Shown in pieces: positions 23,708 through 36,200 of a stretch of DNA of 64,000 nt. Numbering within the stretch: the first letter of the stretch is position 1; each line of letters begins with the position of its first letter. The notes below the pieces were generated by a model that saw nothing but the letters and a program-made list of their open reading frames with translations, ran no database searches and was not told the DNA's origin. The translations under genes were made by a program, and so were the position numbers. The stretch comes from Leucobacter soli (lineage in GTDB: Bacteria; Actinomycetota; Actinomycetes; Actinomycetales; Microbacteriaceae): positions 1 through 64,000 of the forward strand of contig NZ_CAJVAP010000006.1 in NCBI RefSeq assembly GCF_910593785.1. Direction: 5' to 3'.

Positions 23708-25012
23708 TCACCGACCGAGTCGCTGCGCGAACAGCTCGATGAGCGACGCGGCGAGCTCTGCCTTCGACGCCTCCTCGCGCAGCACGACCGCCCCCTCGTG
23801 ATCGAGCACGCGGATCGAGTTGCGATCCGACTCGAACCCCGAGGTCCAGCCGACCGGGTTCACGGCGAGCAGGTCGACGCCCTTGCGCCTCTGCTTCTCG
23901 CGACCGAGCTCGAGCAGCCGATCCTCGTCGTCCGCGGTCTCGGCCGCGAATCCCACGACGAGCTGCCCGGCCGTGCGCTGCGCGACGAGACCGGCGAGGA
24001 TGTCCGGGTTCTCCACGAGCTCGATCACGGGCGCGGCACCGCCGAGCTCCGCCTTGCGGATCTTCAGCTCCTCGACCGTCGCCGGCCGGAAGTCGGCCAC
24101 CGCCGCAGTCATCACGATTACGTCCGACCCGACCGACGCCTCTTCCATCTCGTGCCGCAGTTCGACCGCGGTGCCGACCGGGACGATGCGCACCGCCGGG
24201 TGGGCCCGCACCTCGGCGAGCACCGCCGCCTCGACGTTCGCCGCGACCAGGATCACGTCTGCGCCGCGCTCGGCAGCGGCCAGGGCGATCGCCGCGCCCT
24301 GCCGACCGCTCGAGCGGTTGCCGATGAAGCGCACCGGGTCGATGGGCTCCCGGGTGCCGCCGGCGCTCACCGCGACCCGGCGCCCGGCGAGTACGGCCGC
24401 ACGATCCGCGGATCCCGACCCTGCACCGGCGTCGGCCGCATCGGCACCGGCGGCGTCTGCAGCGGCAGCGCCACCGGTGGCGTCTGCAGCGCCTATGACG
24501 CGCAGCGTCTCGGCGAAGATCCGCTCGGGATCGCTCATCCGCCCGGGCCCGCTGTCGGCTCCGGTCAGCCTGCCGGAGTCGGGGCCGACGATCGTCGCGC
24601 CGCGCTCGCGGAGCAGTTCGACGTTCCGTCGCGTGGCCGGATGCTCCCACATCTCCGTGTGCATGGCCGGCGCGAGGATCAGCGGGGCGCGGGTCGCGAG
24701 CGCGGTCGTGCCCAGCAGATCGTCGGCTATCCCGGCGGCGAGCCGTGCGATCGCGCTGGCGGTCGCCGGTGCGACGACGACGGCGTCGGCCTGCTGCCCG
24801 AGACGGACATGACGGACCTCGTCGGCGCGCTCGTTCACCTCGTGCGTCACCGGGTGTCCGCTGATCGCCTCCCAGGTCACCGCGCCGACGAACTCCAGCG
24901 CGTTCGCGGTCGGCACCACGTGCAGTTCGTGCCCCGCCTCCACGAACAGCCTTGCGAGTGAGACCGCCTTGTAGGCGGCGATGCCGCCGCTCACGCCGAG
25001 TACGATGTTCAT
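23708..25012 (-). CDS. coaBC: Bifunctional CoaBC (phosphopantothenoylcysteine synthetase/decarboxylase)
   Basis: A 434-residue coenzyme A biosynthesis enzyme. The N-terminal CoaC half (residues 1-180) is a flavoprotein that decarboxylates 4'-phosphopantothenoylcysteine: GVSGGIAAYK, the active-site H in VRHVRLG, and LAPAMHTEMW are visible. The C-terminal CoaB half joins cysteine to phosphopantothenate: SAGGTREPIDPVRFIGNRSSG is the nucleotide-binding segment. A 25-residue alanine-rich linker (about 195-220) separates the halves. I chose the ATG at 25012 (MNIVLGVSGG); ATG codons at 25021 and 25024 would add 3-4 residues. It provides CoA for general metabolism and, indirectly, for the CoA-dependent cluster to the left. 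Confidence 0.93.
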   Translation of the reverse strand: MNIVLGVSGGIAAYKAVSLARLFVEAGHELHVVPTANALEFVGAVTWEAISGHPVTHEVNERADEVRHVRLGQQADAVVVAPATASAIARLAAGIADDLLGTTALATRAPLILAPAMHTEMWEHPATRRNVELLRERGATIVGPDSGRLTGADSGPGRMSDPERIFAETLRVIGAADATGGAAAADAAGADAADAGAGSGSADRAAVLAGRRVAVSAGGTREPIDPVRFIGNRSSGRQGAAIALAAAERGADVILVAANVEAAVLAEVRAHPAVRIVPVGTAVELRHEMEEASVGSDVIVMTAAVADFRPATVEELKIRKAELGGAAPVIELVENPDILAGLVAQRTAGQLVVGFAAETADDEDRLLELGREKQRRKGVDLLAVNPVGWTSGFESDRNSIRVLDHEGAVVLREEASKAELAASLIELFAQRLGR

Positions 25013-25101
25013 GCGCCTCATCATCCCATAGCGCCGGTGCTCGCGCCGGGGCGAAGCGGGCGAGGCGGATCGTCGAGCGGAGTCGGAGGAGGGCGCGCCG
25101 C

Positions 25102-25869
25102 GTGTGCACAGCCGTGATCGAGGTGCCGGAGTCGCCCGACGCCGCGGTCCGCCTGCTCGCGGTGCGCGACGAGGATCCGGGCCGCGCCTGGGACGCTCCC
25201 GGGCGCTGGTGGCCGGACCGCCCCGGACTCATCGGAGTCCGCGATCGGCTGGCGGGCGGGGCCTGGCTCGCCGCCGACCCGGCCGAGCGCCGGCTCTCGC
25301 TGGTGCTCAATCGCGCCGAGACCTCGCCGCTGGGCCTGCCGCAGGGGCCGAGCCCGGCAGGATCGCGCGGCGTGCTGGTGCTCGACGAGGCCTCCGGCCG
25401 GACGATCCCCGACCCGCCCGGGACGGCGAACTTCAACCTCGTCGGCCTGTCGCGCACGGGGGCGCGGGTCACGAGCTGGGACGGCACCGGATACCACCGG
25501 ACGGACCTCGAGCCCGGTATGCACATGATCGCCCACCACGACGTGGACGATGCGGTGCGGACGCCGCGGATCGCGCACTGGCTGCCGGCATTCCGCGAGG
25601 TGGCCGGGCTGCCCGACGCGGAATGGCGGGAGCAGTGGATCGGCGTGCTCGACGAGAGCACGCGCCTCGCCGTCGACGACGATCGGGCCATCATCCGCGA
25701 CAATCGTCGCCACGGCTATGCGACGCTGTCGCTGCTCGTCTGCCTCGCCGAGCTGCGCCCCGGCGCCACCGGTGACGAAGGCGCGGACGGATCGCTGAGC
25801 ATCGACACCGCAGTGCTCGCGGAGCCCGCGCACTGGCAGCGCCCCGCGTTCGAGCGCATTTCGGCCTGA
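25102..25869 (+). CDS. NRDE (TANGO2)-family protein
   Basis: A 255-residue member of the NRDE/TANGO2 family. The protein begins Met-Cys-Thr, placing a cysteine at position 2 as in N-terminal-nucleophile hydrolases, to which the fold is related. VRDEDPGRAWDAP contains the N-R-D-E equivalent (here AVRDED), and NFNLVGLS lies mid-protein. Bacterial functions are not established. The GTG at 25102 is preceded by GGAGGAG about 10 bases upstream. It is divergent from coaBC. Confidence 0.8.
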   Translation: MCTAVIEVPESPDAAVRLLAVRDEDPGRAWDAPGRWWPDRPGLIGVRDRLAGGAWLAADPAERRLSLVLNRAETSPLGLPQGPSPAGSRGVLVLDEASGRTIPDPPGTANFNLVGLSRTGARVTSWDGTGYHRTDLEPGMHMIAHHDVDDAVRTPRIAHWLPAFREVAGLPDAEWREQWIGVLDESTRLAVDDDRAIIRDNRRHGYATLSLLVCLAELRPGATGDEGADGSLSIDTAVLAEPAHWQRPAFERISA

Positions 25870-26116
25870 GCTCTTTTCGGCTTGCGCCCTTTCGGCCCGC
25901 GCGTCCGTCGATCCCGACCAGCCGGCGGTCCCGATCGACCGCCGACACCAGCCGGCGGTCGAGACCGGCGGTAGCGGCCGGTACCGACGCAGGCACGAGT
26001 TCACCTCGCCTTCACCCGGGGCCTGCCTCGTGGTCATCGGGCGGCCGTCGCGCAGCCACTCCGCTTCGCCACGATGGTCGACGGATCACGTTGACCGACT
26101 CGTGGAAAGTGACGTC

Positions 26117-29100
26117 ATGCTCAATTCGAAGACGGATTCGCCGCGGATCCCGCAGAGGCTCCCGCAGCGCGGCGCCGCGTTCCTCACCGCGATCGCGGTG
26201 GGGGTCGGCGGTCTGCTGGTGGCGCCCGCCGGTGCGCACGCCGAGCCGACCCCGGTGATCGAGGGGTTGGAGGGCGAGGGCACCGCGGAGGCCCCGCTGA
26301 TCCTCGACTCGGCGGCAGACCTGGATCTCGCGGCCGAAGCGGTGAACGGGGACTACGCGAGTTTCGGCTCGCTGAACTACCGTCTCGATGCGGACATCGA
26401 CTACGGTGGCGGCACCTTCGACGCGTTCGCGAGGTTCTCGGGGGTCTTCGACGGCAACGGCCACACGATCAGCGACGTCGTCTACGCCTCGCACGTGGCC
26501 GGGAACCAGCAGTTCGTCTCGTTCTTCGTCGAGCTGAACGGGGCGACCGTGACCGGCCTGACCCTCGACGACGTGACCGCGGTGGTGTCGAGCGCGGCCG
26601 CGGGCGTGACGAACCTGGTCGAGGCGGGCGGGCTCGCCCGCAACGCGATCGACTCGACCATCGACGGCAACACGGTGCGGGATGCGACGGTGTCGGGTCC
26701 CGACGTCGGCAACGGCTACAACTCCGGCTTCATCGCGCGCGCGAGCGGCTCCACCGTGTCGAACAACATGATCGCCGGTGCGATGCGGACGACGGGCGAC
26801 AAATACGCCTCCGCCTTCCTCGGCTACCTGGGCGCCGACACCGTCGTCGAGAAGAACCTGATCGCCGCCGATCCCGGCGTCACCTACACCGTGAGGAACA
26901 CCGCCGGCGGCGACAACAACTCCTCGGGCGTGCTGGTCGACTACGTCGGTGCGAACATGGACGGGCAGACCATCCGCGGCAACGTCGTCTACTCGGGGTC
27001 CGTCTACGCCCACGCCACGGGCGCGTTCAGCAACCTGGGCTGGGTGACGGCGGTCAACGCCGAGCAGGTCGAGGAGTACGGCACCAACCTCGTCAACGCG
27101 CGCAACAACCGGGCGGGTTTCCCGGCGGTCGCCGAGACCGCGATCACCGATGAGCCGCTCCGCTGGACCCGTCGATCGGGTGCCGGCTACCAGCACGACG
27201 TGCAGACCGCGAGCGGGCCGCTGTGGCGGCCGGGCGACGAGGGCACCCCGGTGAGCCACGCGGAGCTGCAGGAACAGCCCACCTACGAGGCACTCGGGTG
27301 GGACTTCGGCAACGGCTGGCGCTGGGACGCCGAGGCGGGTCATCCCGTCCTGCAGAGCGCGCCGTCGCTGACGACCCAGCGTTCGAGCCTGACCATCGCG
27401 GTCGGCGCGGATCGGAGCGAGTCCGAGATCCTCGAGGCGCTCGGCGCGGCCTCGGATCGCGGCGCGCTCTCCATCGATCTCGCCGGGGTCGACTTCGCTG
27501 CCGAAGGCGTCTACACCGCCGAGGTCGTCGCGGCAGAGGGCCGGTTCCGGAGCAGCGCTCCGGTCGAGATCACGATCACCTCGCTGCCGTTCGTCACCGT
27601 CGCCGAGACCTCCGCATCGTTCCGGGTCGGCAGCGCGCCGACGGCCGCCGAGGTGCTCGAGGCGCTCGGCGCGGCGGCCGACCGCGGCGAACTCGCGATC
27701 GACCTGAGCGGGGTCGACTTCGCCGCGCTCGGCAGCTACGACGCCGTGGTCACAGCGACCGACGGCGGCGCCGTCTCGCAGCCGGTAGCGGTGTCGATCG
27801 CTGTCGTGCCGCTCTCGGGCGCCGGCACGGCGGCCTCCCCCTTCCGCATCGATTCGGCCGAGGATCTCGACGCCGCCGTTGCGCTCGTGAACGCCGACGC
27901 GGCCGGCACCGGCGCCGCCAAGGCGCACTACCGCTTGACCGAGGACATCGACTACAGCGGCGGATCCTTCACGCCCTTCGCGAAGTTCTCGGGCATCTTC
28001 GACGGCGGCGGCCGCACGGTCCGCGACCTCGCGATCACCGCGGCGGGCAACCCCGGCGCCGGGTTCTTCGTCGAGCTCGTCGGCGGGACGGTCACCGGCC
28101 TGACCCTCGCCGACCTCGCCGTGACGAACTCGGTCGGCACGAGCCGGGCCGGCGCGATCGCGGCGACCGCTTCCGGTGCGACGGTACGGGGCAACACGGT
28201 GCTCGGCTCGACGGTGACGCTCGACTTCGCGACGGGCAGCAACAACGGCCAGGCGGGCGGGATCGTCGGCAGCGCCGGGACCGGCACCGTGATCTCCGAC
28301 AATCTCGTGATCAACAGCTCGATCCGCGGCGCGAAGTACGCCGCCGGCATCGTCGCCTACCCGCTGAACAACCAGGGGAACGCGATCCGCGGCAACCTGC
28401 TGGTCGACACCACGGTCGCCGCGCGCGCGGCCGGCAGCGGGTCGAGCGTCGGCATGCTGCTCTCCCAGGGCGGCGCAGGGACGGAGGTCTCGGGGAACGT
28501 CGTGATCCGCGGCGGGATCGGTTCCGACAACGCCGACGTGGAGCACGTCAACGTCGCCCCCCGCGACGTCACCGCCACGACGGTCAACTACGCGAGCGCC
28601 GCGACGGCACTCACCCAGAAGGGCGACCGCACGGCGACCTCGGCGCAGGTCGCCGAGCTCCCGGCGCAGCCCGACTCGGGCACCTTCGCCGGGATCGGCT
28701 GGGATCTCGGCGACGATCACGGCGACGGCCGGTGGGCGTGGGACGCGAGCCGCGGTTACCCCGTGCTCGTCGCGGCCGTGCTCCCGAGCGTCGCCGTGGA
28801 GATCGACCTCGCCGGCGGTGCGAACGGCGGGATCGGCGAGGGAGGCGCCGGGGACGCCCGGCACGGCTACGGCGCCACGACGAAGCTGGTGAACCCGACG
28901 CGGGAGCACTACGGCTTCGCCGGCTGGACCGGTACTGGCATCACCGGCACCGCGAGCGACGTCACCCTCCCGCGCTACGCCACGGACGACCTCGCCTACA
29001 CCGCGACCTGGGCGCCCACCGAGTTCACGATCGGCTACGACCTCGCCGGCGGCAGCTCGGACGAGTCCGGCCTGCTGGTCTACACGGTCGAGACCGGCGC

Positions 29101-30253
29101 GTTCGAGCTCGTCGCCCCGAGCCGCGAGGGCTACCGCTTCGCCGGCTGGACCGGCACCGGGCTCTACGGGGCGACGGCCGAGGTCACCGTCCCCGCGGGC
29201 GCCTCCGGCAACCGCGCGTACACGGCGACCTGGGAGCCGATCGCCTACGACCTCGAGATCGACCTGGCCGGCGGCGAACCCGGCGACCCCAACCAGTCGT
29301 CCTACACCGTCGAGACCGACTCGTTCCTCCTCGTGAACCCGACGCGCATCGGCTACTGGTTCGCGGGCTGGACCGGCACCGGCGCAGATGAGCCGACCAT
29401 GCGGGTGACCATCGCCCGCGGCTCAACGGGGGATCGCGCGTACACCGCGACCTGGACCCCGATCAGCTATCACGTGATCTACGGCATCGCCGATGACGAG
29501 GAGTTCTCCGACGACCCGGTGGGGAGCTACACGATCGAGTCGGACGCCTTCACCCTGCCCGTTCCCGTGCGTGCGGGCTACACCTTCGCCGGGTGGACCG
29601 GCACCGGGCTCGACGGGCCGACGCGCACCGTCACCGTACCCGTCGGATCCGTCGGCGAGCGGAGCTACGTGCCGACCTGGTCGGTCACGGAGTACTCGAT
29701 CGGCTACCGGCTCGCAGGCGGGAAGGCAGCCGAGGGCAACCCGACGTCGTACACGGTCGAGTCGTCATCCTTCACGCTGCGGAAGCCGACGCGCACGAAC
29801 TACTCCTTCGCCGGCTGGAGCGGGCTCGGCGCCAAGCGCACGTCGCTCACCGTCCCGACCGGGACCACAGGGGACCTGACCTTCACGGCCACGTGGAAGA
29901 AGAAGGCCAAGACGAAGGCCAAGGTCGCGGTCTCCTACGTCAAGAAGACGAAGAAGCAGAAGAACTACTCGCGGGTCAACGTCGCGGTCTCACGGGTAGC
30001 CGGGTACAGCACCCCGACCGGCACGGTGAAGGTCACCGTCACAGGGAAGGTGAAGCAGAAGGTCCGCGGCAAGGCCAGCACGGTCACCGTCACCAGAACG
30101 GCGAAGGCGAAGCTCTCGTCGGGATCGGTTCGGGTCTCGATCCCCAAGGGCCTCAAGCCCGGCACCTACAAGCTCAAGGTCGCCTATCACGGCAACTCGA
30201 TGTACCAGAAGAGCAACTCCAAGACGGTCGCACTGAAGATCAAGAGGAAGTAA
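26117..30253 (+). CDS. Giant secreted repeat protein (beta-helix, Ig-like, Listeria-Bacteroides repeats)
   Basis: A 1378-residue exported protein. Signal peptide residues 1-39, ending near AGAHAE. Two beta-helix blocks (about 45-420 and 570-890) contain GLUG-like units such as FSGVFDGNGHTI. Between them are two duplicated Ig-like units of about 70 residues, each containing LEALGAA and IDL.GVDFAA. Five Listeria-Bacteroides (InlB B) repeats follow (about 890-1260), each with YDLAGG, GYxFAGWTGTG and YTATW. The C-terminal 110 residues are lysine-rich and Ig-like. No LPXTG signal is seen, so it is released or bound non-covalently. GTG at 26102 is an alternative start. The next gene, 8 bases on, is a paralogue in its repeats. 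The role is unknown; adhesion or surface coating is an inference. Confidence 0.88.
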   Translation: MLNSKTDSPRIPQRLPQRGAAFLTAIAVGVGGLLVAPAGAHAEPTPVIEGLEGEGTAEAPLILDSAADLDLAAEAVNGDYASFGSLNYRLDADIDYGGGTFDAFARFSGVFDGNGHTISDVVYASHVAGNQQFVSFFVELNGATVTGLTLDDVTAVVSSAAAGVTNLVEAGGLARNAIDSTIDGNTVRDATVSGPDVGNGYNSGFIARASGSTVSNNMIAGAMRTTGDKYASAFLGYLGADTVVEKNLIAADPGVTYTVRNTAGGDNNSSGVLVDYVGANMDGQTIRGNVVYSGSVYAHATGAFSNLGWVTAVNAEQVEEYGTNLVNARNNRAGFPAVAETAITDEPLRWTRRSGAGYQHDVQTASGPLWRPGDEGTPVSHAELQEQPTYEALGWDFGNGWRWDAEAGHPVLQSAPSLTTQRSSLTIAVGADRSESEILEALGAASDRGALSIDLAGVDFAAEGVYTAEVVAAEGRFRSSAPVEITITSLPFVTVAETSASFRVGSAPTAAEVLEALGAAADRGELAIDLSGVDFAALGSYDAVVTATDGGAVSQPVAVSIAVVPLSGAGTAASPFRIDSAEDLDAAVALVNADAAGTGAAKAHYRLTEDIDYSGGSFTPFAKFSGIFDGGGRTVRDLAITAAGNPGAGFFVELVGGTVTGLTLADLAVTNSVGTSRAGAIAATASGATVRGNTVLGSTVTLDFATGSNNGQAGGIVGSAGTGTVISDNLVINSSIRGAKYAAGIVAYPLNNQGNAIRGNLLVDTTVAARAAGSGSSVGMLLSQGGAGTEVSGNVVIRGGIGSDNADVEHVNVAPRDVTATTVNYASAATALTQKGDRTATSAQVAELPAQPDSGTFAGIGWDLGDDHGDGRWAWDASRGYPVLVAAVLPSVAVEIDLAGGANGGIGEGGAGDARHGYGATTKLVNPTREHYGFAGWTGTGITGTASDVTLPRYATDDLAYTATWAPTEFTIGYDLAGGSSDESGLLVYTVETGAFELVAPSREGYRFAGWTGTGLYGATAEVTVPAGASGNRAYTATWEPIAYDLEIDLAGGEPGDPNQSSYTVETDSFLLVNPTRIGYWFAGWTGTGADEPTMRVTIARGSTGDRAYTATWTPISYHVIYGIADDEEFSDDPVGSYTIESDAFTLPVPVRAGYTFAGWTGTGLDGPTRTVTVPVGSVGERSYVPTWSVTEYSIGYRLAGGKAAEGNPTSYTVESSSFTLRKPTRTNYSFAGWSGLGAKRTSLTVPTGTTGDLTFTATWKKKAKTKAKVAVSYVKKTKKQKNYSRVNVAVSRVAGYSTPTGTVKVTVTGKVKQKVRGKASTVTVTRTAKAKLSSGSVRVSIPKGLKPGTYKLKVAYHGNSMYQKSNSKTVALKIKRK

Positions 30254-30260
30254 GCGCAGC

Positions 30261-33200
30261 ATGCAGTTCAGTCTCAAGACCCTCGCTCTCGGCGTCGTCG
30301 TCGGGTTGGTCGGATCGCTGGTCGCCACAGTCGGCCCGGCATCCGCGGCCACCGTCGCCGACCTGCCCGGTACGGGCACGGCGGCAGATCCCGTGCGCAT
30401 CGACTCGGCCGAGGATCTCGACGCCGCGTCGGAGGCGGTGAACGGGCAGTTCTCGACCTACGGCTCCCTCCACTACCGCCTGGACGCCGACATCGACTAC
30501 CGCGGCCGCACGTTCACGCCGTTCGGCAACTTCGCCGGCACGTTCGACGGCAACGGGCACGCGATCAGCAACCTGCACCTGTCGGCGGTCGACACCCGTG
30601 TCGCGTTCTTCGTGGCAACGACCGGCGCCACGGTCAAGAACCTGACGCTGCGCGCGGCCGAGGTGACGCACACCTCCGAGCTCGAGACGCCGGGGCGCCT
30701 CTACGGCGCGATCCTCGTCGAGACCGCCAACAACTCGGTCATCGAGGGCAACTCGCTCCTCGATTCCAGCTTCACCGCGCTGAGCGAGGCGACGAACTCC
30801 TACGCCGCAGGCCTCGTGCGCGGCGCCACGGGGAACACGAGGATCCGGAACAACTACCTCGACGGCGTGACCGTGAACGCGCCGACGAAGTACGTCGGCG
30901 GCATCGCCTTCGCCGCGAGCGGCACCGCATCGATCACGAACAACCTGGTGCGCGACACGCGCATCACGCAGGGCGCCCAGGGCAATCAGGGGCAGGCCGC
31001 GTTCATCGTCACGAACTGCACTGCGGCCGGCGTTACGATCTCGGGCAACGCCGTCCACTCGGGCTGGATCTACCAGAACGCCTCGGCGAACAACTACTTC
31101 TACGGGTGGGTCACCGCGCAGGGCACCACCTGCGCCGCGCAGAACAACCTGGTCAACGCCAACAACAACCGCAACTTCGACGCCGAGGGCCACACGGAGC
31201 AGGCGGTGCGCACCCGGGGCCTCGGCAGCTACGACCTCGCCTGGGACAGCGACGCCGACCTGACCACCGTCGAGGGCCGCACCTGGACCCGCGGCATCGA
31301 CGGCTCCCCGGCGAGCCGCGCCCAGCTCGAGACCCGCGCCACCTACGAGGGCATCGGCTGGAGCTTCGCCGCCTCCGGCGGCTGGCGCTGGGAGACGAAG
31401 ATGAAGCACCCCGTGCCGAGCGGAGCGAAGATCCCGCCGTTCAAGCAGGCCGGCGTACCGGGCGCGGGCACCGCCGCCTCGCCCTACCAGCTCGACTCCG
31501 TCGACGACCTCGAGGCGATGCAGGGCGCCATCGCCGGCGACGCCGCCTACGGCGCCGCCCACTACCGGCTCACGGGCGATATCGACTTCGCCGGCACCGA
31601 GTTCGCCGGCTTCGACGCATTCTCCGGCGTCCTGAACGGCAACGGCCACGCCATCACCGACATGGTCCTCGCGCCGAGCGCGGCCTCCGACGACCTCGCG
31701 CTGATCCGCGAACTCACCGGCACGGTCAAGGGGCTCTCGCTCGTCCGAGTCGGGCTCGCCCCCGCCGCGGGGACCGAGCGGATCGCGGCCGTCGCGGTGC
31801 GCGCGGCGGGCACCCCCGCCAAGTCGGCCGTCGTCTCAGGCGTGCAGCTCCGCGATTCCGAGCTGCGCGCGCCGGATGCCGAGCTCGGGGCCGGCCTGGT
31901 CGCCGAGGCCGCCGGCCACGCCGCCATCCACGACAACGACATCGAGGTCGAGATCACGGCCCACGGGCTCGCCGCCGGCGTCGCCGGCCGAGTATTGGAT
32001 CAGGCCGTCGTGAAGCACAATCTGATCCGGCAGGCGCTCCAGGCCGCGACCACGGCCGCGGTCGTCGGCGAGGAGTCCGGCGACGACACCGAGGTGATCG
32101 GAAACGTCGTCGTCGGGGACGACTCCGACGGGCTCGACGAGCACCTCAAATCGACGTACGCGGGCCTGCGCTGGGACTTCATCGACGCCTGGATGTGGGA
32201 TCTCGTCACCCAGCTGCCGCGCGTCAAGTACGTGGCTCCCGAGGAGATGCCGAACCGCATCACCGCGACCTTCCACGGCGACCCGGGCACCCGCCGCGCC
32301 TTCACCTGGTACCAGGACATCGCCATGGTCGAGCCCGGCGCGATCCTCAGCACCGATCCGAGCTTCCCCGAGGACGCGACGCTCACGGTCGAGGCCGAGG
32401 CGTCGACGAGCAACGAGGGCGAGGCCTTCTACCGGGTGGTCGTCACCGGGCTGACCCCGGGGCTCACCTACTACTACCGCGTCGGCGACACCTTCACCGG
32501 CAAATGGAGCGACACCGGCACATTCGAGACCGCGGACGGCGAGGACGACTTCAGCTTCATCACGATCACCGACACGCAGGCGCGCGGCGGCGCCAGCGAG
32601 GCAGTCGTCTCCGCGAACACGATCGCCGAGGCGCTGCGCACCGCGCCCGACGCCGAGTTCATCGTCCACGGCGGCGATGTGGTGCAGACCAGCGAAGAGG
32701 AGAACGACTGGATCGAGCTCTTCGGATACGCGCAGGAGAGCCTGCTGGCGACCACCATCGCGCCGGTCTCGGGCAACCACGACGCGGGCACGGACGAGTT
32801 CACGCAGCACTTCGCGCTCCGCGCGGTGAACGGGCAGGACACGACGACCGGCGTCTACTACTCCTACGACTACAACGACGCCCACTTCGTCATGCTGAAC
32901 ACGAACGAGGGCCGCGACGGGCACAACGCCACCGACATGAGCGACCAGGACTACGAACCGATCAGCGACGCGCAGCTGGCCTGGATCGAGGAGGACGTCG
33001 AGCAGGCCCGGGCTCGCGGCGCGAAGTGGATCATCCTCACGACGCACAAGGGCCCGTACACGGCGGGCGCGCACGCGGCGGATCCCGACATCCTCTCGCT
33101 CCGCGATCGGCTCGTGCCGCTCATCGACGAGCTCGACGTCGACCTCGTGCTGCAGGGGCACGACCACTACTGGACCCGCACCGAAGAGCTCGCCTCGGAT

Positions 33201-36200
33201 CCCGATTCCCCCGTGCGGGCGAAGCGGTTGAAGTCCGACGTGATCACCGAGGTCATCGGCGGGATCAAGATCGACTACAAGGTGGACCAGCGGGGGACCG
33301 TGTTCGTGACTCCCGGCACCGCCGGTTCGAAGCACTACGGGCAGATGCAGGGCATCGCCGAGGGCGACGCGCCCTTCGGGAACGAGGAGTACCTCGACCT
33401 CTTCGACCGCCTCGGCGGCGGCGTGCGCTTCAGCAGCAACTCCTACGAGTCGTTCCTCGAGGTGCTCGTGACCGACGGGCGCCTCACCGTCAACCGTCAC
33501 GAGGTCGGCAGCAACGACAAGGCCTCGTTCGCCGAGGGCTTCGGGATCGACCGCGGCATCACCCCCGTCGACGAGCAGCTCGCGGCGCTGCCGAAGGCCG
33601 CCGGCATCAAGCTCACGGACGAGCCCGCCGTGGCGGCCGCCCGCGCGGCCGTGCGGACGCTCACCAAGGCGCAGCGCGCCCACCTCGCGCACCTCGACCG
33701 GCTCGAAGCGGCCGAGGCGGCGCTGGGCGAACTCCACGGCACCGCATCCTCGGACGGGTCGGACGTGGCCTGGGCGGATCCGGAGGCGACCGAGCGTCAG
33801 CCGCTGACGGTCACGAACGATCAGCGCCGCGACCTCGCCGACGTGCCGGTCCGCCTGCAGATCGCGCACACGCCAGAGGTCCCGGCCGACACCTTCGCGC
33901 TAGCCACGTCGCGCAGCGTGCCGGTGCCCTTCGAGATCGAGACCTGGGCGCCGGGCGGCACCTCGGTCGTCTGGGCGAAGCTCGACGAACTCCCGAAGCG
34001 CTCGTCGCAGGTCGTCTGGGCCTACTTCGGGGGCCGGGGCGCGACGACGAACGACCCGCGCGACGTCTGGAGCCGGCAGTTCGCGCTCGTGGAGCACTTC
34101 GCGAACAGCGCGAGCTCCGGAGACGTGCTCGTCGACGCGACCGGGCGTGCGGCCGGCACGCTCGTCGGCGCCGACCTGGAGTCCGCCAGCGGCTCCGCGG
34201 CCGGACTCACCGGCGGCGGAACGGCTCGCTTCGACGGATCGCGGCTGCAGTACGGCGGCAACATCGGCAAGAACACCCGCGAGTTCACGCTGTCGGTCGT
34301 CCTCAGCATGACCCCGGAGGACGTCGCCGGGCTCACCGGCGGCATGGGAACGCTGGTCGCGCGCAAGGCGGCGGGCGAGGACGACCCGGCGCTGCAGCTC
34401 GGCATCCGCAAGGCCGACGGGCTCGTGCAGACGCTCACCCCCTTCGGCAGCGCGACCTCCTCGCTCGCGAAGGACGGCGAACCGCACCTCGTCACGATGA
34501 CCTTCGACGGTCTGACCTACGCTGTGTATCTCGACGGCGTCGAGGTCCACTCGGCCATGGGCGAGGGGCGTCAGTTCCCGAACCTCCCGGGCGTCCCGCT
34601 GACGATCGGCGACCTCGAGGTGGACCCGGAGGACCCGAACCGTCTCGTCGCGCCCTTCCGGGGCACGGTCGACGAGGTCTGGATCGCGACCGACGAGTTC
34701 ATCCCCGAACTCGACGCGTTCCGCGCCGACAACTACTTCGGCGACGCGGTCTCGAGCGGGAAGCGCGAGAAGCGGGCCGAGGACGAGCTCGTGCTGGCCC
34801 TCGGGCGGCCGGGCAACGGCGCCGCCGTCGAGGCCGGTGAGGTCGAGGTCTTCGGATCCGTGTCGAAGCGCGCCGAGCTCGCCGCGACGATCGACGGTGA
34901 GACCGTGTTCTCGCAGCGGGTCGACGCGGGCACCTTCACCGTGCAGGTCCCTGTCATGAAGACCGGGGCCGAGATCGAGGTGGTGTTCACCGCGACCTCC
35001 ACCGCGGAGGGCGGCCCGGTCTCCGAGCCCGTCACCCTGACGCTCGACGTCACCGACACGATCGCGCCGGCGGTGCCGATCACGAGCGCCGAGAAGCCGG
35101 CGAACGCGCCGCTCGAACTCCAGGTCACTCCGCGGACCGAGCTGCCGGAGCGGGTCCGGGCGCAGTTCTACGCGAACGAGTCGGTCGCGCTCGGCGCCGG
35201 CAACGTCGTGGTGCGCACCGGGTCGACGGAGGATCGAGTTCCCGACGCGCTGACACCGACGAGCGGCACCGTCACCACGGAGACGTCGCCGACGACGGTC
35301 GGCGAGGATCGCAACCCCTACCAGATCTACCGCATCGCCCTCACGGAGGAGCAGGCCGCCGAGAACGAGTGGCACTTCTCCTGGCGCGGCACGGCAGACG
35401 CCCGCACGGTGTCGGCCTGGGTCTGGAACACCGAGACCGCGAAGTGGGCGCTGAAGGAGGCGAACGCGGATCCGGAGGGCCGGACCGTGAACCTCGACGT
35501 GCGGGCGACCGACGCCGACCGCGCCGTCGACGGCAGCCGGACGCTCACGGTGCTGATCTGGCGCGGCCTCACCGAGGAGCCCTGGGCCCAGGGTTCGGAC
35601 TTCGACGGGCGCGTCCCGTCGGCCGACGACTACGACTGGTCCTTCAACCACGTGGGCGACACCCAGCTCTACACGGAGGCCACCCCGTGGACGATGACCG
35701 AGCAGTTCGAGTACATCCGCGACAGCGCCGAGGCGCGCAAGACGGCCATGGTCATCCAGGCCGGCGACTGGGTGAATCGCGAGGAGTACGAGGACGAGTG
35801 GCAGTGGAAGAGCGCGGAGCCCTCGGCGAAGATCCTCGAACAGGCCGGGCTGCCGTTCGCGATCTCGTGGGGCAACCACGACTACAACGAGCGGTACAAC
35901 GGGCGGCAGCTGCTGCCGAAGTACTTCCCGATGGAGCGCTTCGCAGGGAGCCTGGAGGGTTCGCCCTGGACCTTCGGGGGCAGCAACGACATCGACAACT
36001 ACTACTACACGGGTGAGATCGCGAACGCGAAGATCCTCTGGCTGCAGCTGGGCTACTGGTCGGCCGAGCGCGACGACCACCCGGGCATCGCGTGGGCGAA
36101 GAGCGTGATCGAGGCGCACCCCGAGTACACCGTGATCCTCTCGACGCACCACCACCTCTGGGCGCGCGACGTGGAGGCACCGTACTCGAACCCGCGCGTC

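Noticed and set aside
26012-28909. Minus-strand 965-codon frame opposite the first giant protein
   Set aside because: Same reasons; the plus strand has a signal peptide, repeats and a family pattern.
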